From the NCBI GenBank assembly GCA_030592105.1, contig JAUVKE010000064.1:1-10269 (forward strand): a DNA stretch of 10,269 bases, in the 5' to 3' direction. Shown one piece after another: positions 1 through 7,047 of the stretch. Every line of letters begins with the position of its first letter. Position 1 is the stretch's first letter. The position numbers and the translations under genes are program-made. Source of the DNA: Desulfobacteraceae bacterium (GTDB lineage Bacteria > Desulfobacterota > Desulfobacteria > Desulfobacterales > BuS5). The notes beneath the pieces are model-generated. The model was not told where the DNA came from. It saw nothing but the letters and a program-made list of their open reading frames with translations, and did no database searches.

Positions 1-2
1 AT

Positions 3-28
3 GGGCAACCACAAGGGATTGCCCCTAC
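3..28. repeat. REP-like palindromic repeat abutting the relA stop codon
   Basis: This copy has the core GGGCAACCACAAGGGATTGC followed by CCCTAC. The ends GGGCAA and TTGCCC pair around a 10-nt loop. The 22-nt core is identical at 2195-2216 and 10139-10160. The relA stop codon (TAG on the minus strand) overlaps the repeat edge, and a second TAG follows at once, so the repeat sits exactly at the gene end. It may act as a 3' hairpin for relA mRNA; that role is inferred. Confidence 0.8.
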
Positions 29-2175
29 TACCTCATCCGCTCGATATCAATAATCCCCTTAATTCCCTTTAAACCACTAATTATTTTACCAATATGTTCG
101 GTATTCCTCACGCTTATGGTAAATAGATTTACAACATCTTTGTTTTCAAGGGTTTTTATATCAGCAGTCACTATATGAGCCCCATCTTTACTGATACTTC
201 CGGTGATATCTGCCAGTAAGCCGAATCTGTCCATTGAATGGACTCTGATTACAGCCGAATATGTTTCCTTAATATCATTATTCCAGAGTACATCTATTTG
301 CCTTTCAGGGTTCATTTTCAAGGCATTAATACAATCTGTTTTATGAACAGTTACGCCAAAACCTCTGGTAATATATCCGGTTATGGGATCTCCTGGAACA
401 GGTCGGCAACATTTACCAAATTTTACAAGAATATCATTTTCACCTTTTACCAAAACTCCGGTCTGTTTTTTTTCATCAGACCCTTTCTGGATATTTTTTC
501 CAGATACAATCTCTTCTTCCCTTTGTTTTTGTTCCAGATCGGGGAGAAACTTTTTAATAATCTGCAGGGGCGTATTTTTACCGTATCCTACATTTTCAAT
601 TAAATCATCTATACTCTTGACTCCAAAATCTTTTAGAATTTTTTCCATTCTGCCGGATTTACAAAGAGTATTAAAGTTAAGATTGTGCTTACGAAAATCC
701 TTTTCGCACATTTCCTTTCCCAGGGGAAGACTTCTTTCCTTTTCCTGGGCTTTAATCCACTGTCTTATTCTGGAACGGGCTCTAACGGTTTTAACAAAAT
801 TAAGCCAGTCTTTACTAGGCTTATGCCCCCTGGCTGTGAGTATTTTTACGGTATCCCCGGTTTTCAGCTCATGTTTCAGAGATACGATACAGCCATTCAC
901 CTTGGCGCCAACACACTGGTTGCCAACCTCTGAATGAATTAAATAAGCAAAATCAACAGGTGTTGCCCCCTTTACCAAGGTTTTTACTTCACCGGTGGGT
1001 GTAAAAGCATAAACTTCATCGGGAAACAGATCAATCTTCACATTTTCCAGAAATTCATCCGGATTTTTAATATTTTTCTGATTTTCCACAAGATTTTGAA
1101 GCCATTGAAACATTTCACTGGTTTTTTTGTCAACGCGCAAGCCTTCCTTATAACTCCAGTGGGCAGCAATCCCTGATTTTGCAACATCATCCATTTCAAA
1201 GGTTCGTATCTGTATTTCTATACGCTCTCCGGAAAAGCCTATAACCGTTGTATGAAGAGACTGATACATATTGGGCTTGGGACGTGCAATATAATCTTTA
1301 AACTTTTGATCAATCGGCTTCCAAAGAGAATGTATTAATCCCAAAGATTCATAGCATTGGGTTTCTGAGTCAAGAATTATTCTGAACGCAACAATATCAT
1401 AAATATCGTCAAAGGTAAGACCCCCGGTAAGCATTTTTCTGTAAATACTAAAAGGACTTTTGTACCTTCCGGTAATTGTCCCTTTTAGATTATTTAAAGC
1501 CAGTTTTTTTTCAATATAATTTTTAACAGCAGGAATGTACTCATCCCGTTCATCCTTGTCTTTATTAAGCAACTTTTGAATATAGGCATACTGGTCAGGA
1601 TAAAGATAAATAAAAGAGAGGTTTTCCAATTGATTTTTTATTTTATACATCCCGAGACGTGCTGCAATGGGCGCATAAATATCCAAAGTTTCCCTGGCTA
1701 TTTTCTTTTTTTTCTCTTCTGATTTATGAAACTGCAAAGTTCTCATGTTATGGATACGATCAGCCAGCTTAACAAGAATAACCCTTATGTCGTCAGCCAT
1801 TGCAAGGATCATTCTTCGGACATTTTCAGCCTGGCGCTGATGGGAAGTATCAAAAGAAATACCACTTAATTTAGTTACCCCGGATACGATATGGGTGATT
1901 TCACTGCCGAACATATCCTTTATCTCGTCAATTGTGGCGTGGGTATCCTCCACCACATCGTGTAAAAGCCCAGCCGCAATACTCCCGGCATCCAGCTTAA
2001 GTGTTGCCAAAATCCCGGCCACCTCCAGGGGGTGGGAAAGATACGGCTCCCCGGAAAGTCTCATCTGACCATCATGAACACTTGCTGAATAAACATATGC
2101 CCGATCTATCATATCCGTTTCAGAGCCGGGGTTATTTTCCAGAAATTTGTCGAGTATGTCGTTAATGCGAATCAT
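28..2175 (-). CDS. relA: Bifunctional (p)ppGpp synthetase/hydrolase (Rel/SpoT family)
   Basis: This 715-aa cytoplasmic stringent-response enzyme has the family's full length and domain order. The HD hydrolase domain is intact: R39, H48, H72-D73, E76-D77 and N143. The synthetase domain shows G236-R237, the D260-x4-R265 region, YQSLH at 304-308 and EIQIRT at 320-325. The loop at 291-294 reads KFKD, close to the RxKD form of bifunctional enzymes and unlike the ExDD of monofunctional RelA. So both making and degrading (p)ppGpp is expected. A TGS domain (~387-446), a Cys-rich zinc-type segment (C589-C590, H611, C615) and a C-terminal ACT domain (~640-712) follow. The start at 2175 matches the usual MIRI-type N terminus of related proteins, but no Shine-Dalgarno is visible; the preceding bases are a terminator-like hairpin and T-run. 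It lies downstream of proS on the same strand. Confidence 0.95.
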   Translation of the reverse strand: MIRINDILDKFLENNPGSETDMIDRAYVYSASVHDGQMRLSGEPYLSHPLEVAGILATLKLDAGSIAAGLLHDVVEDTHATIDEIKDMFGSEITHIVSGVTKLSGISFDTSHQRQAENVRRMILAMADDIRVILVKLADRIHNMRTLQFHKSEEKKKKIARETLDIYAPIAARLGMYKIKNQLENLSFIYLYPDQYAYIQKLLNKDKDERDEYIPAVKNYIEKKLALNNLKGTITGRYKSPFSIYRKMLTGGLTFDDIYDIVAFRIILDSETQCYESLGLIHSLWKPIDQKFKDYIARPKPNMYQSLHTTVIGFSGERIEIQIRTFEMDDVAKSGIAAHWSYKEGLRVDKKTSEMFQWLQNLVENQKNIKNPDEFLENVKIDLFPDEVYAFTPTGEVKTLVKGATPVDFAYLIHSEVGNQCVGAKVNGCIVSLKHELKTGDTVKILTARGHKPSKDWLNFVKTVRARSRIRQWIKAQEKERSLPLGKEMCEKDFRKHNLNFNTLCKSGRMEKILKDFGVKSIDDLIENVGYGKNTPLQIIKKFLPDLEQKQREEEIVSGKNIQKGSDEKKQTGVLVKGENDILVKFGKCCRPVPGDPITGYITRGFGVTVHKTDCINALKMNPERQIDVLWNNDIKETYSAVIRVHSMDRFGLLADITGSISKDGAHIVTADIKTLENKDVVNLFTISVRNTEHIGKIISGLKGIKGIIDIERMR

Positions 2176-2181
2176 AGATCA

Positions 2182-2221
2182 CAAAAAATCCCCAGGGCAA
2201 CCACAAGGGATTGCCCTGGGG
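2182..2221 (-). terminator. REP-derived intrinsic terminator-like hairpin before relA
   Basis: CCCCAGGGCAA at 2190-2200 pairs perfectly with TTGCCCTGGGG at 2211-2221 (11 bp, 10-nt loop). On the minus strand the hairpin is followed by A and six T (2187-2182), the layout of a Rho-independent terminator. It lies ~175 nt after the corrected proS stop, so it could end proS transcription. It also ends only 6 nt before the relA ATG, so any relA transcript starting upstream must read through it. The loop and inner stem are the 22-nt REP core (2195-2216). The outer CCCCA/TGGGG pairs differ from other copies yet are mutually complementary. Confidence 0.7.
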
Positions 2222-2239
2222 TGATAAATGTTGAATTTG

Positions 2240-2260
2240 CAGGGGTGACCCCGTGGTACC
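2240..2260. repeat. Degenerate REP-like element, opposite orientation
   Basis: AGGGGTGACCCCGTGGTACC has the same layout as the plus-oriented REP copy at 10087-10113 (a GGGGC/T block, then CCC-TGTGG or CCC-GTGG, then a closing arm), but is diverged. With the hairpin at 2190-2221 it would form an inverted pair. Assignment to the family is by pattern only. Confidence 0.35.
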
Positions 2261-2351
2261 AAAAATGTTTTTTTTAAAAATATTCAATGGTCACCTTAAA
2301 AATAACACTTTACTATGCTGTTTAATATTCCCATACCATAAAGAGTCAACA

Positions 2352-2376
2352 AAGGGCAACCACAAGGAACTTTCCC
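2352..2376. repeat. Partial REP-like copy just downstream of proS
   Basis: The first 14 bases of the REP core (GGGCAACCACAAGG, 2354-2367) are exact; the right half is replaced by AACTTTCCCTT. The outer AAGGG and CCCTT can still pair. It lies ~20 nt past the corrected proS stop at 2397. Between this copy and the hairpin at 2221 I see only AT-rich sequence and no credible gene. Confidence 0.55.
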
Positions 2377-2396
2377 TTCTGCTTAACAAAGCCCAA

Positions 2397-3916
2397 TCAA
2401 TAGGCTTTTGCAAAGATAACCCTTTTGTCGGAAGATTTTTTGCAATATATACATTTGCCATGGTCTTCATTTTTTTCAAAGGGGATGGAGCGAATAGTAA
2501 CGCTCAATTCCTCTTTTATCCTTGCTTCACATTCTTCTGCCCCGCACCAGTGGGACAGGACAAAGCCTCCGTGAATTTCAGGTTTTAACTGATCCTTTGG
2601 AGTAAAAAAATCCCAAAATCTTTTTTTTCATTTATTTTTTTGGTATTTTCATTTCTAAAACAAAGGGCTCTGTCAAACATATTTTCCTGGATTTCATCAA
2701 GAATTTTAGTAATTTCCCCAACAAAACGATCCCTTTTAAACGATTCCTTATCCCTGCGATCCTTGTCCCTTCTCCCTACAAAAACAGAGTTGGCGGCTAT
2801 ATCACGGGGGCCTATTTCCACACGCAGGGGAATCCCCTTTTTAATCCAGTCCCATCCCCTGGCACCCCCTATATCCCGTTTATCTATTTCAACACCTATC
2901 CTTTTGTGATGATAGAATTGTTCCCGAAGTTCTTTTGCCAGATTTTCAGTAAATTCCATAACCATGGAATTATCCCCCTCCTTTTTTATAATGGGAAGCA
3001 AAACAACATGGGAAGGGGTAATTTTCGGAGGAAGCAAAAGGCCGTCATCATCGCTGTGCGCCATAATAAGTCCCCCTATGAGGCGGGTCGAAACGCCCCA
3101 CGATGTTGTCCATGCGTATTCTTCGGAACCCTGGCGGGTTTGAAATTTAATATTGGAAGATTTTGCAAAATTTTGGCCAAGAAAGTGTGAGGTCCCTGCC
3201 TGAAGGGCTTTCTTATCCTGCATCATCGCCTCTATACATAAAGTATCAATTGCCCCGGGAAATCTCTCCGCAGGGCTTTTTCTCCCTTTTATTACAGGGA
3301 GTGCAAGATATTCTTCAGCAAATTTTGCATAAATGTCCAGCATCATGTCTGCTCTTTTAACAGCCTCTTCTTCTGTACAATGTGCAGTATGCCCTTCCTG
3401 CCACAGGAATTCAGTTGTTCTTAAAAATATCCTGGTTCTCATTTCCCACCTGACCACATTTGCCCACTGGTTTATCAGCATGGGAAGATCCCTGTAGCTG
3501 GAAATCCATTTTGAAAAAGAATCTCCTATGATTGTTTCAGAAGTAGGACGAACTATCAATGGTTCAGCAAGTTTCCCCGCCGGTTCAAGTCCGCCACCTG
3601 CAGACTGCTCCAGCCTGTGATGTGTTACCACTGCACATTCCTTTGCAAACCCCTCAACGTGTTCAGCCTCTTTTTCCAAAAAAGAAAGGGGTATAAACAA
3701 AGGGAAATACGCATTTTTCACCCCTGTCTGGTCAAACATATCATCTATTACATTTTTTATATTTTCCCAAATCGAATACCCCCAGGGTTTTATTACCATA
3801 CATCCTCTAACAGATGAATTTTCAGCCATATCAGAAGCTTTGACCACCGCCTGATACCACTGGGGATAATCCTGGGCCCTGGTCGGTGTTATTGCGGTTG
3901 CCGGTATTTTTGCCAT
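2397..3916 (-). CDS. proS: Prolyl-tRNA synthetase, archaeal/eukaryote-type, with an apparent -1 frameshift
   Basis: This class II synthetase charges tRNA-Pro. The start at 3916 has AAGGA about 10 nt upstream. Frame 0 gives 443 aa (stop at 2585). It contains the VRPTSET segment (122-128), motif 2 (RWEMRTRIFLRTTEF, 156-170), GTSHFLGQNF (241-250) and motif 3 (GGLIMAHSDDDGLLLPP, 281-297). It then ends in an unrelated tail after residue ~432. Reading on in the -1 frame restores the family C terminus without a stop: FFTPKDQLKPEIHGGF, then C458-x4-C463 and C489-x2-C492, ending AKAY at 2397. That gives ~506 aa, and the Cys spacing is that of the zinc domain of Thermus-type enzymes. The junction lies in a homopolymer cluster at 2604-2628. 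Sequencing error, a recent mutation, or slippage recoding are all possible. An essential single-copy enzyme makes complete loss unlikely. Confidence 0.9.
2604..2628 (-). other. Homopolymer cluster at the proS frame change
   Basis: On the minus strand A8 (2628-2621), T4 (2618-2615) and T7 (2610-2604) lie within 25 nt. Frame 0 through the A-run reads GAA AAA AAA GAT, so A_AAA_AAA fits the X_XXY_YYZ slippery pattern for -1 slippage. One added base in any of the three runs restores the frame with a plausible protein (DFWDFFTP or DFGIFFTP). The -1 frame has a TGA at 2630-2628, so the switch must occur after that point. I see no obvious stimulatory stem-loop just downstream. Confidence 0.6.
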
Positions 3917-3988
3917 AAATTGTTATTCCTTGTTCCAAAACATGTTATTTATAAAAAAATAAAAAGATTGAAGAAGCATTAAAGAAAT

Positions 3989-4017
3989 TATATAACTTTT
4001 TAAATTTAATTTTTCAA
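3989..4017 (-). promoter_or_regulatory. Candidate sigma-70 promoter for proS
   Basis: On the minus strand TTGAAA (4017-4012) is separated by 17 nt from TATATA (3994-3989); TATAAT overlaps 2 nt further on. The start of transcription would fall near 3982, giving a ~65-nt leader to the proS ATG. The region is very AT-rich, so chance matches are easy. Confidence 0.45.
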
Positions 4018-4057
4018 TATCATCGACCTTTTTTTAATTATTTTGTTTAGCATTTTC

Positions 4058-4063
4058 TATAAT
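4058..4063 (+). promoter_or_regulatory. Candidate -10 box for the ispB-pgsA operon
   Basis: A perfect TATAAT lies 56 nt before the polyprenyl synthase ATG in the divergent region with proS. No good -35 hexamer is seen at 16-18 nt (sequence there is TAATTA-like). A small inverted repeat, TCAGG-cacta-CCTGA (~4090-4104), sits between it and the gene. Confidence 0.35.
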
Positions 4064-4119
4064 GCCTGTTTAGAAATAAAATTTTTTGTTCAGGCACTAC
4101 CTGACAAACAGACTCAAAG

Positions 4120-5100
4120 ATGACCACACTCAAAAAAAAAATACTTGATAAAGTAAAAAATGATCTTGCCGATATCGAAGCGGCTCTTGAAAATCAATTG
4201 AGCCCCCACTTCGATCTTGTTGATAAAATAGCCAGACATATAATTTTTCCCGGAGGCAAAAGAATAAGACCCCTTCTTATGATTTTATCGGCAAGACTCT
4301 GCAACTACAAGGGGAGCAGCGATAAAACATTTTCCACTGTTTTTGAACTTTTACACACGGCCACCCTTTTACATGACGATCTCGTAGATGGTGCATCCAC
4401 AAGAAGGGGGAAGCCTGTGGCAAATTTAATATGGGGCAACTCAGCAGCAGTCCTTGTTGGCGATTTTCTTCTTGCACGCTCCCTTACAATCACCGCTGAA
4501 ACGGGGAAGCTTGAATTAACAAAAATCATAGCCAAAATAACTGAGGAAATGTCCCTGGGGGAATTGCTCCAGCTTCAATCAAAAGGGATAGTAGATCTCT
4601 CCGAAGAGGTCTATATGAATATTATATGGAGTAAAACAGCTGCTCTTTTTCAAGGTGCGTGCAGTGCCGGGGCGATTATCGCCAACGCATCAGATGAAAA
4701 AGTTGAAGCTCTTGCCACATATGGAGCAAACCTGGGACTTGCCTTTCAAATGGCCGATGATCTACTCGATTATACTTCAAGCTCTGAAACTTTAGGAAAA
4801 AAAACAGGGGCGGATTTAAGAGAAGGAAAATTGACCATCCCCGTTATATACGCCTATAAAACAGCCGATTCAAAAGAAAGAGAAATGATTAAAAAAATCA
4901 TTCTGAACAAAAACTTTTCTGATGACGATTTTAAAAGGTTGCTGCAAGTATTAAAAAAGAATAAAAGCATTGAGTATACTGAAAAACAGGCTTTAAAGCA
5001 TGTACTTAAAGCACAAAAGGCTCTTTTACTATTCAAGGATTCAGAAACCAGAAAAATTCTCATTGATATTGCAGATTTTGCCATGGCCAGAAAATCTTAA
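4120..5100 (+). CDS. ispB: Long-chain all-trans polyprenyl diphosphate synthase (octaprenyl/heptaprenyl type)
   Basis: This 326-aa cytosolic enzyme condenses isopentenyl diphosphate onto an allylic primer to make the isoprenoid tail of menaquinone or ubiquinone. Visible motifs are GGKRIRP (45-51), the first Asp-rich motif HDDLVD (D86, D87, D90) followed by R95-R96, and the second Asp-rich motif MADDLLD (D213, D214, D217). The fifth residue before the first Asp motif is Ala81. In this family a small residue there leaves the chain pocket open and fits a long product, so farnesyl or geranylgeranyl synthase is less likely. Exact chain length cannot be read. No strong Shine-Dalgarno precedes the ATG, and no better start is seen. 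It is the first gene of a three-gene operon; the next start is 8 nt downstream. The symbol is by family analogy. Confidence 0.9.
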   Translation: MTTLKKKILDKVKNDLADIEAALENQLSPHFDLVDKIARHIIFPGGKRIRPLLMILSARLCNYKGSSDKTFSTVFELLHTATLLHDDLVDGASTRRGKPVANLIWGNSAAVLVGDFLLARSLTITAETGKLELTKIIAKITEEMSLGELLQLQSKGIVDLSEEVYMNIIWSKTAALFQGACSAGAIIANASDEKVEALATYGANLGLAFQMADDLLDYTSSSETLGKKTGADLREGKLTIPVIYAYKTADSKEREMIKKIILNKNFSDDDFKRLLQVLKKNKSIEYTEKQALKHVLKAQKALLLFKDSETRKILIDIADFAMARKS

Positions 5101-5108
5101 AGGATAAC

Positions 5109-6329
5109 ATGATTTTTTTCTTAAATAAACCCATACATGCGCTCTTTATTTTATTTTTGATGGCATTTTTTCCCCTTACGGATCTTCTTGCGGAAGAAAA
5201 AAATGAAACAGCAACTCTTAAAGTGATCGGCACAAGTCTTTGCAATGATATGGATACGATGGCAGCACGGGAAAAAGCTATTTCAAAGGGTCTTATTGCC
5301 GCTGTTGAGCTGGTTACAGCAGACCTTATTCCTTTTTCTTCTTTTGGCTCTAATTTTGCGGCCCTGAATAAATTACTGACGGAACATGCAGATAAATTCA
5401 TCAATAAGTACAAAGTATTAACAGAGTTTACTTTTGAAAACAAATACAAAGTAATGATACAGGCGACTGTTTCTATCCCCAGGGTCAGGCATGAACTTGA
5501 AACTGCGGGAATAATTCCCATGGACAATAATTTGCTCTCTGTTTTGTTCCTTGTTTCTGAAATTAAAGGAAAAAACGGGAAAACAATTTGCTGGTGGGAA
5601 AAGCCTTTTACACCTGTCAGCCTTGCCGGAGAAGCAGGATTGGCCGACATTATGAGAAAAAAAGGATTTCATATTGTAACGCATAATCTTCAGTCCCCCC
5701 TTTTTAATGAAAAAGATGTCCCGAGTCATTCGTATATGGATGACAAACTGGCCATACAGATAGGCTCCAAGTTAAATGCAGAAATCATAGTGATCGGAGA
5801 GGCAATGGGATTTAAAACCGAGAGTATTACAAAAAAAAACATCAACTCCTTTAAAGGGATTGTCTCGGTGCGGGCTATTAAAACAGAATCCGGCGAACTC
5901 ATGGGAAGAGTAACCCAGGCTGCGGAATCAACAAACATGGACGAAGAAACCGGGATTAAAGAAGCACTCAAAAAAGCCGGGTTTCTGGCAGGGGAAAAAC
6001 TTGCATCACAAATAGCTGCAATCGAACAAGACAAAACAGACGTTTCTTCTAAAATTGAAATCATGGTTCAAGGGACAAATAACCTTATAAATTTTGTACT
6101 ATTTCGTAAGGGTCTGCAAACCCTGCAGGATATATCCTTAATGCAGATAAAGCAGATAAAATCTGATGAAGCAACAATTGCTGTCAATTTTGCGGGAAAT
6201 GCAAAAAAACTTGCAGATGCCCTGAGCGTAAAATCCTTTAATTCATTTAGCATAAATATCGTCGAGATATCAGAAAATTTTCTAAAAATCGCTCTTATTC
6301 CTGAACAGACCTCCGCAGATTTACAGTGA
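5109..6329 (+). CDS. Exported protein of unknown function, FlgT_N-like
   Basis: This 406-aa protein has a clear signal peptide: a Lys, a hydrophobic core (~10-22) and probable cleavage after Ala28 (LLA|EE). There is no lipobox Cys, so it should be periplasmic or envelope-associated. Residues ~36-125 resemble the FlgT N-terminal/LPP20-like module, with the pattern VIGTSLCNDMDTMAAREKAI followed by a hydrophobic helix. Residues ~140-305 look like a CsgG/TolB-N-type alpha/beta domain (KLNAEIIVIGEAMG, then VSVRAIKTESGELMG). Residues ~315-398 form a compact alpha/beta C-terminal module. The start is supported by AAAGG 5 nt before the ATG. It overlaps pgsA by 4 bp and follows ispB by 8 nt, which suggests an envelope or membrane-lipid role. 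No flagellar gene is near, so calling it flgT would be unsafe. Domain calls are from pattern memory. Confidence 0.8.
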   Translation: MIFFLNKPIHALFILFLMAFFPLTDLLAEEKNETATLKVIGTSLCNDMDTMAAREKAISKGLIAAVELVTADLIPFSSFGSNFAALNKLLTEHADKFINKYKVLTEFTFENKYKVMIQATVSIPRVRHELETAGIIPMDNNLLSVLFLVSEIKGKNGKTICWWEKPFTPVSLAGEAGLADIMRKKGFHIVTHNLQSPLFNEKDVPSHSYMDDKLAIQIGSKLNAEIIVIGEAMGFKTESITKKNINSFKGIVSVRAIKTESGELMGRVTQAAESTNMDEETGIKEALKKAGFLAGEKLASQIAAIEQDKTDVSSKIEIMVQGTNNLINFVLFRKGLQTLQDISLMQIKQIKSDEATIAVNFAGNAKKLADALSVKSFNSFSINIVEISENFLKIALIPEQTSADLQ

Positions 6330-6889
6330 AACAATCAAACAATCCAATAAATATACCGAATATAATATCCATTGCCAGAATCCTGGTAACCCCTGTTTTT
6401 GTTATTTTACTGATAGAGCAACTTTTTTTTCAGGCTTTTCTGGTTTTTGCAATAGCAGCCATAAGTGACGGCGTTGACGGTTTCATAGCAAAATATTTTA
6501 ATCAACGCACGGAACTGGGCGCTTATCTTGATCCCATAGCTGACAAATTACTCCTGACAGCTGCATTTATAAGCCTTGCCATCCTCCGAATAATTCCCAA
6601 CTGGCTAACCATAATCGTAATCACCCGTGATATTATAATATTGCTGGGAATTGTATTTTTCATAATAACAAAAACAGACTTTACAATTAAACCGAGCATT
6701 ATCAGCAAGTGCACCACCGTTGCCCAGCTTGCAACAATCCTTTTGTGCCTCCTGAAAAGTAATGGCCACAACACAACACAATTGGTTATTATGGGGATCA
6801 CCACAGGGCTAACCGTAATATCGGGAATTCACTATATTTTTATTGGATTCAGAATTCTTCAGGACAATGCGGGAAAAAACAGCGCCTAA
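6326..6889 (+). CDS. pgsA: CDP-diacylglycerol--glycerol-3-phosphate 3-phosphatidyltransferase
   Basis: This 187-aa inner-membrane enzyme makes phosphatidylglycerophosphate from CDP-diacylglycerol and glycerol 3-phosphate, the committed step to phosphatidylglycerol and cardiolipin. The CDP-alcohol phosphotransferase signature is present: D48-x2-D51-G52-x2-A55, then G65-x3-D69-x3-D73. The usual Arg after Ala is Lys56. NIPNIISIARI near the N terminus is the typical PgsA opening, and hydrophobic segments lie at about 14-33, 34-50, 72-90, 93-117, 126-144 and 150-172. The length fits PgsA. The start is GTG at 6326, overlapping the upstream stop as GTGA, so translation is probably coupled. Another CDP-alcohol transferase specificity is possible but less likely given the size and opening motif. 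Confidence 0.88.
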   Translation: MKQSNNPINIPNIISIARILVTPVFVILLIEQLFFQAFLVFAIAAISDGVDGFIAKYFNQRTELGAYLDPIADKLLLTAAFISLAILRIIPNWLTIIVITRDIIILLGIVFFIITKTDFTIKPSIISKCTTVAQLATILLCLLKSNGHNTTQLVIMGITTGLTVISGIHYIFIGFRILQDNAGKNSA

Positions 6890-6963
6890 AATCAGTCTAT
6901 TCAATACAGAGCCATGGTGAAATTTAAAAATTCTTTGAGCGCATCGAGTTTCATCAATATATT

Positions 6964-7016
6964 GCTCCAGGCATAATCTGATTAAATCATGATTTTAATC
7001 AAATCGCACCTGAAGC
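6964..7016. repeat. ~53-bp imperfect palindrome between convergent pgsA and glnA
   Basis: The left arm GCTCCAGGCATAATCTGATT mirrors the right arm ending ATCGCACCTGAAGC, with a central GATTAA...TTAATC stem (6980-6985 / 6995-7000). Several mismatches are G-T compatible. It sits between two convergent genes and could act as a bidirectional terminator, but no clear U-tract follows on either strand. Bases 6968-6986 (CAGGCATAATCTGATTAAA) match 10212-10230 at 18 of 19 positions, so it may be repeat-derived. Confidence 0.6.
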
Positions 7017-7047
7017 ATATCTTTAAAAGTTTAAACTCAGGCCAACC

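Noticed and set aside
2291..2479. Minus-strand frame of ~62 codons downstream of proS
   Set aside because: It overlaps the conserved proS C-terminal coding region in another frame; the conserved CIYC and AKAY residues are in the proS frame.
2253..2588. Plus-strand open frame of ~111 codons opposite the proS 3' end
   Set aside because: It is antisense to the -1 frame C terminus of proS, which has clear family motifs; there is no ribosome site or recognisable protein.
5109..6329. Naming this gene flgT
   Set aside because: Only the N-terminal pattern resembles FlgT; the context has no flagellar genes and the rest of the protein is not recognised.
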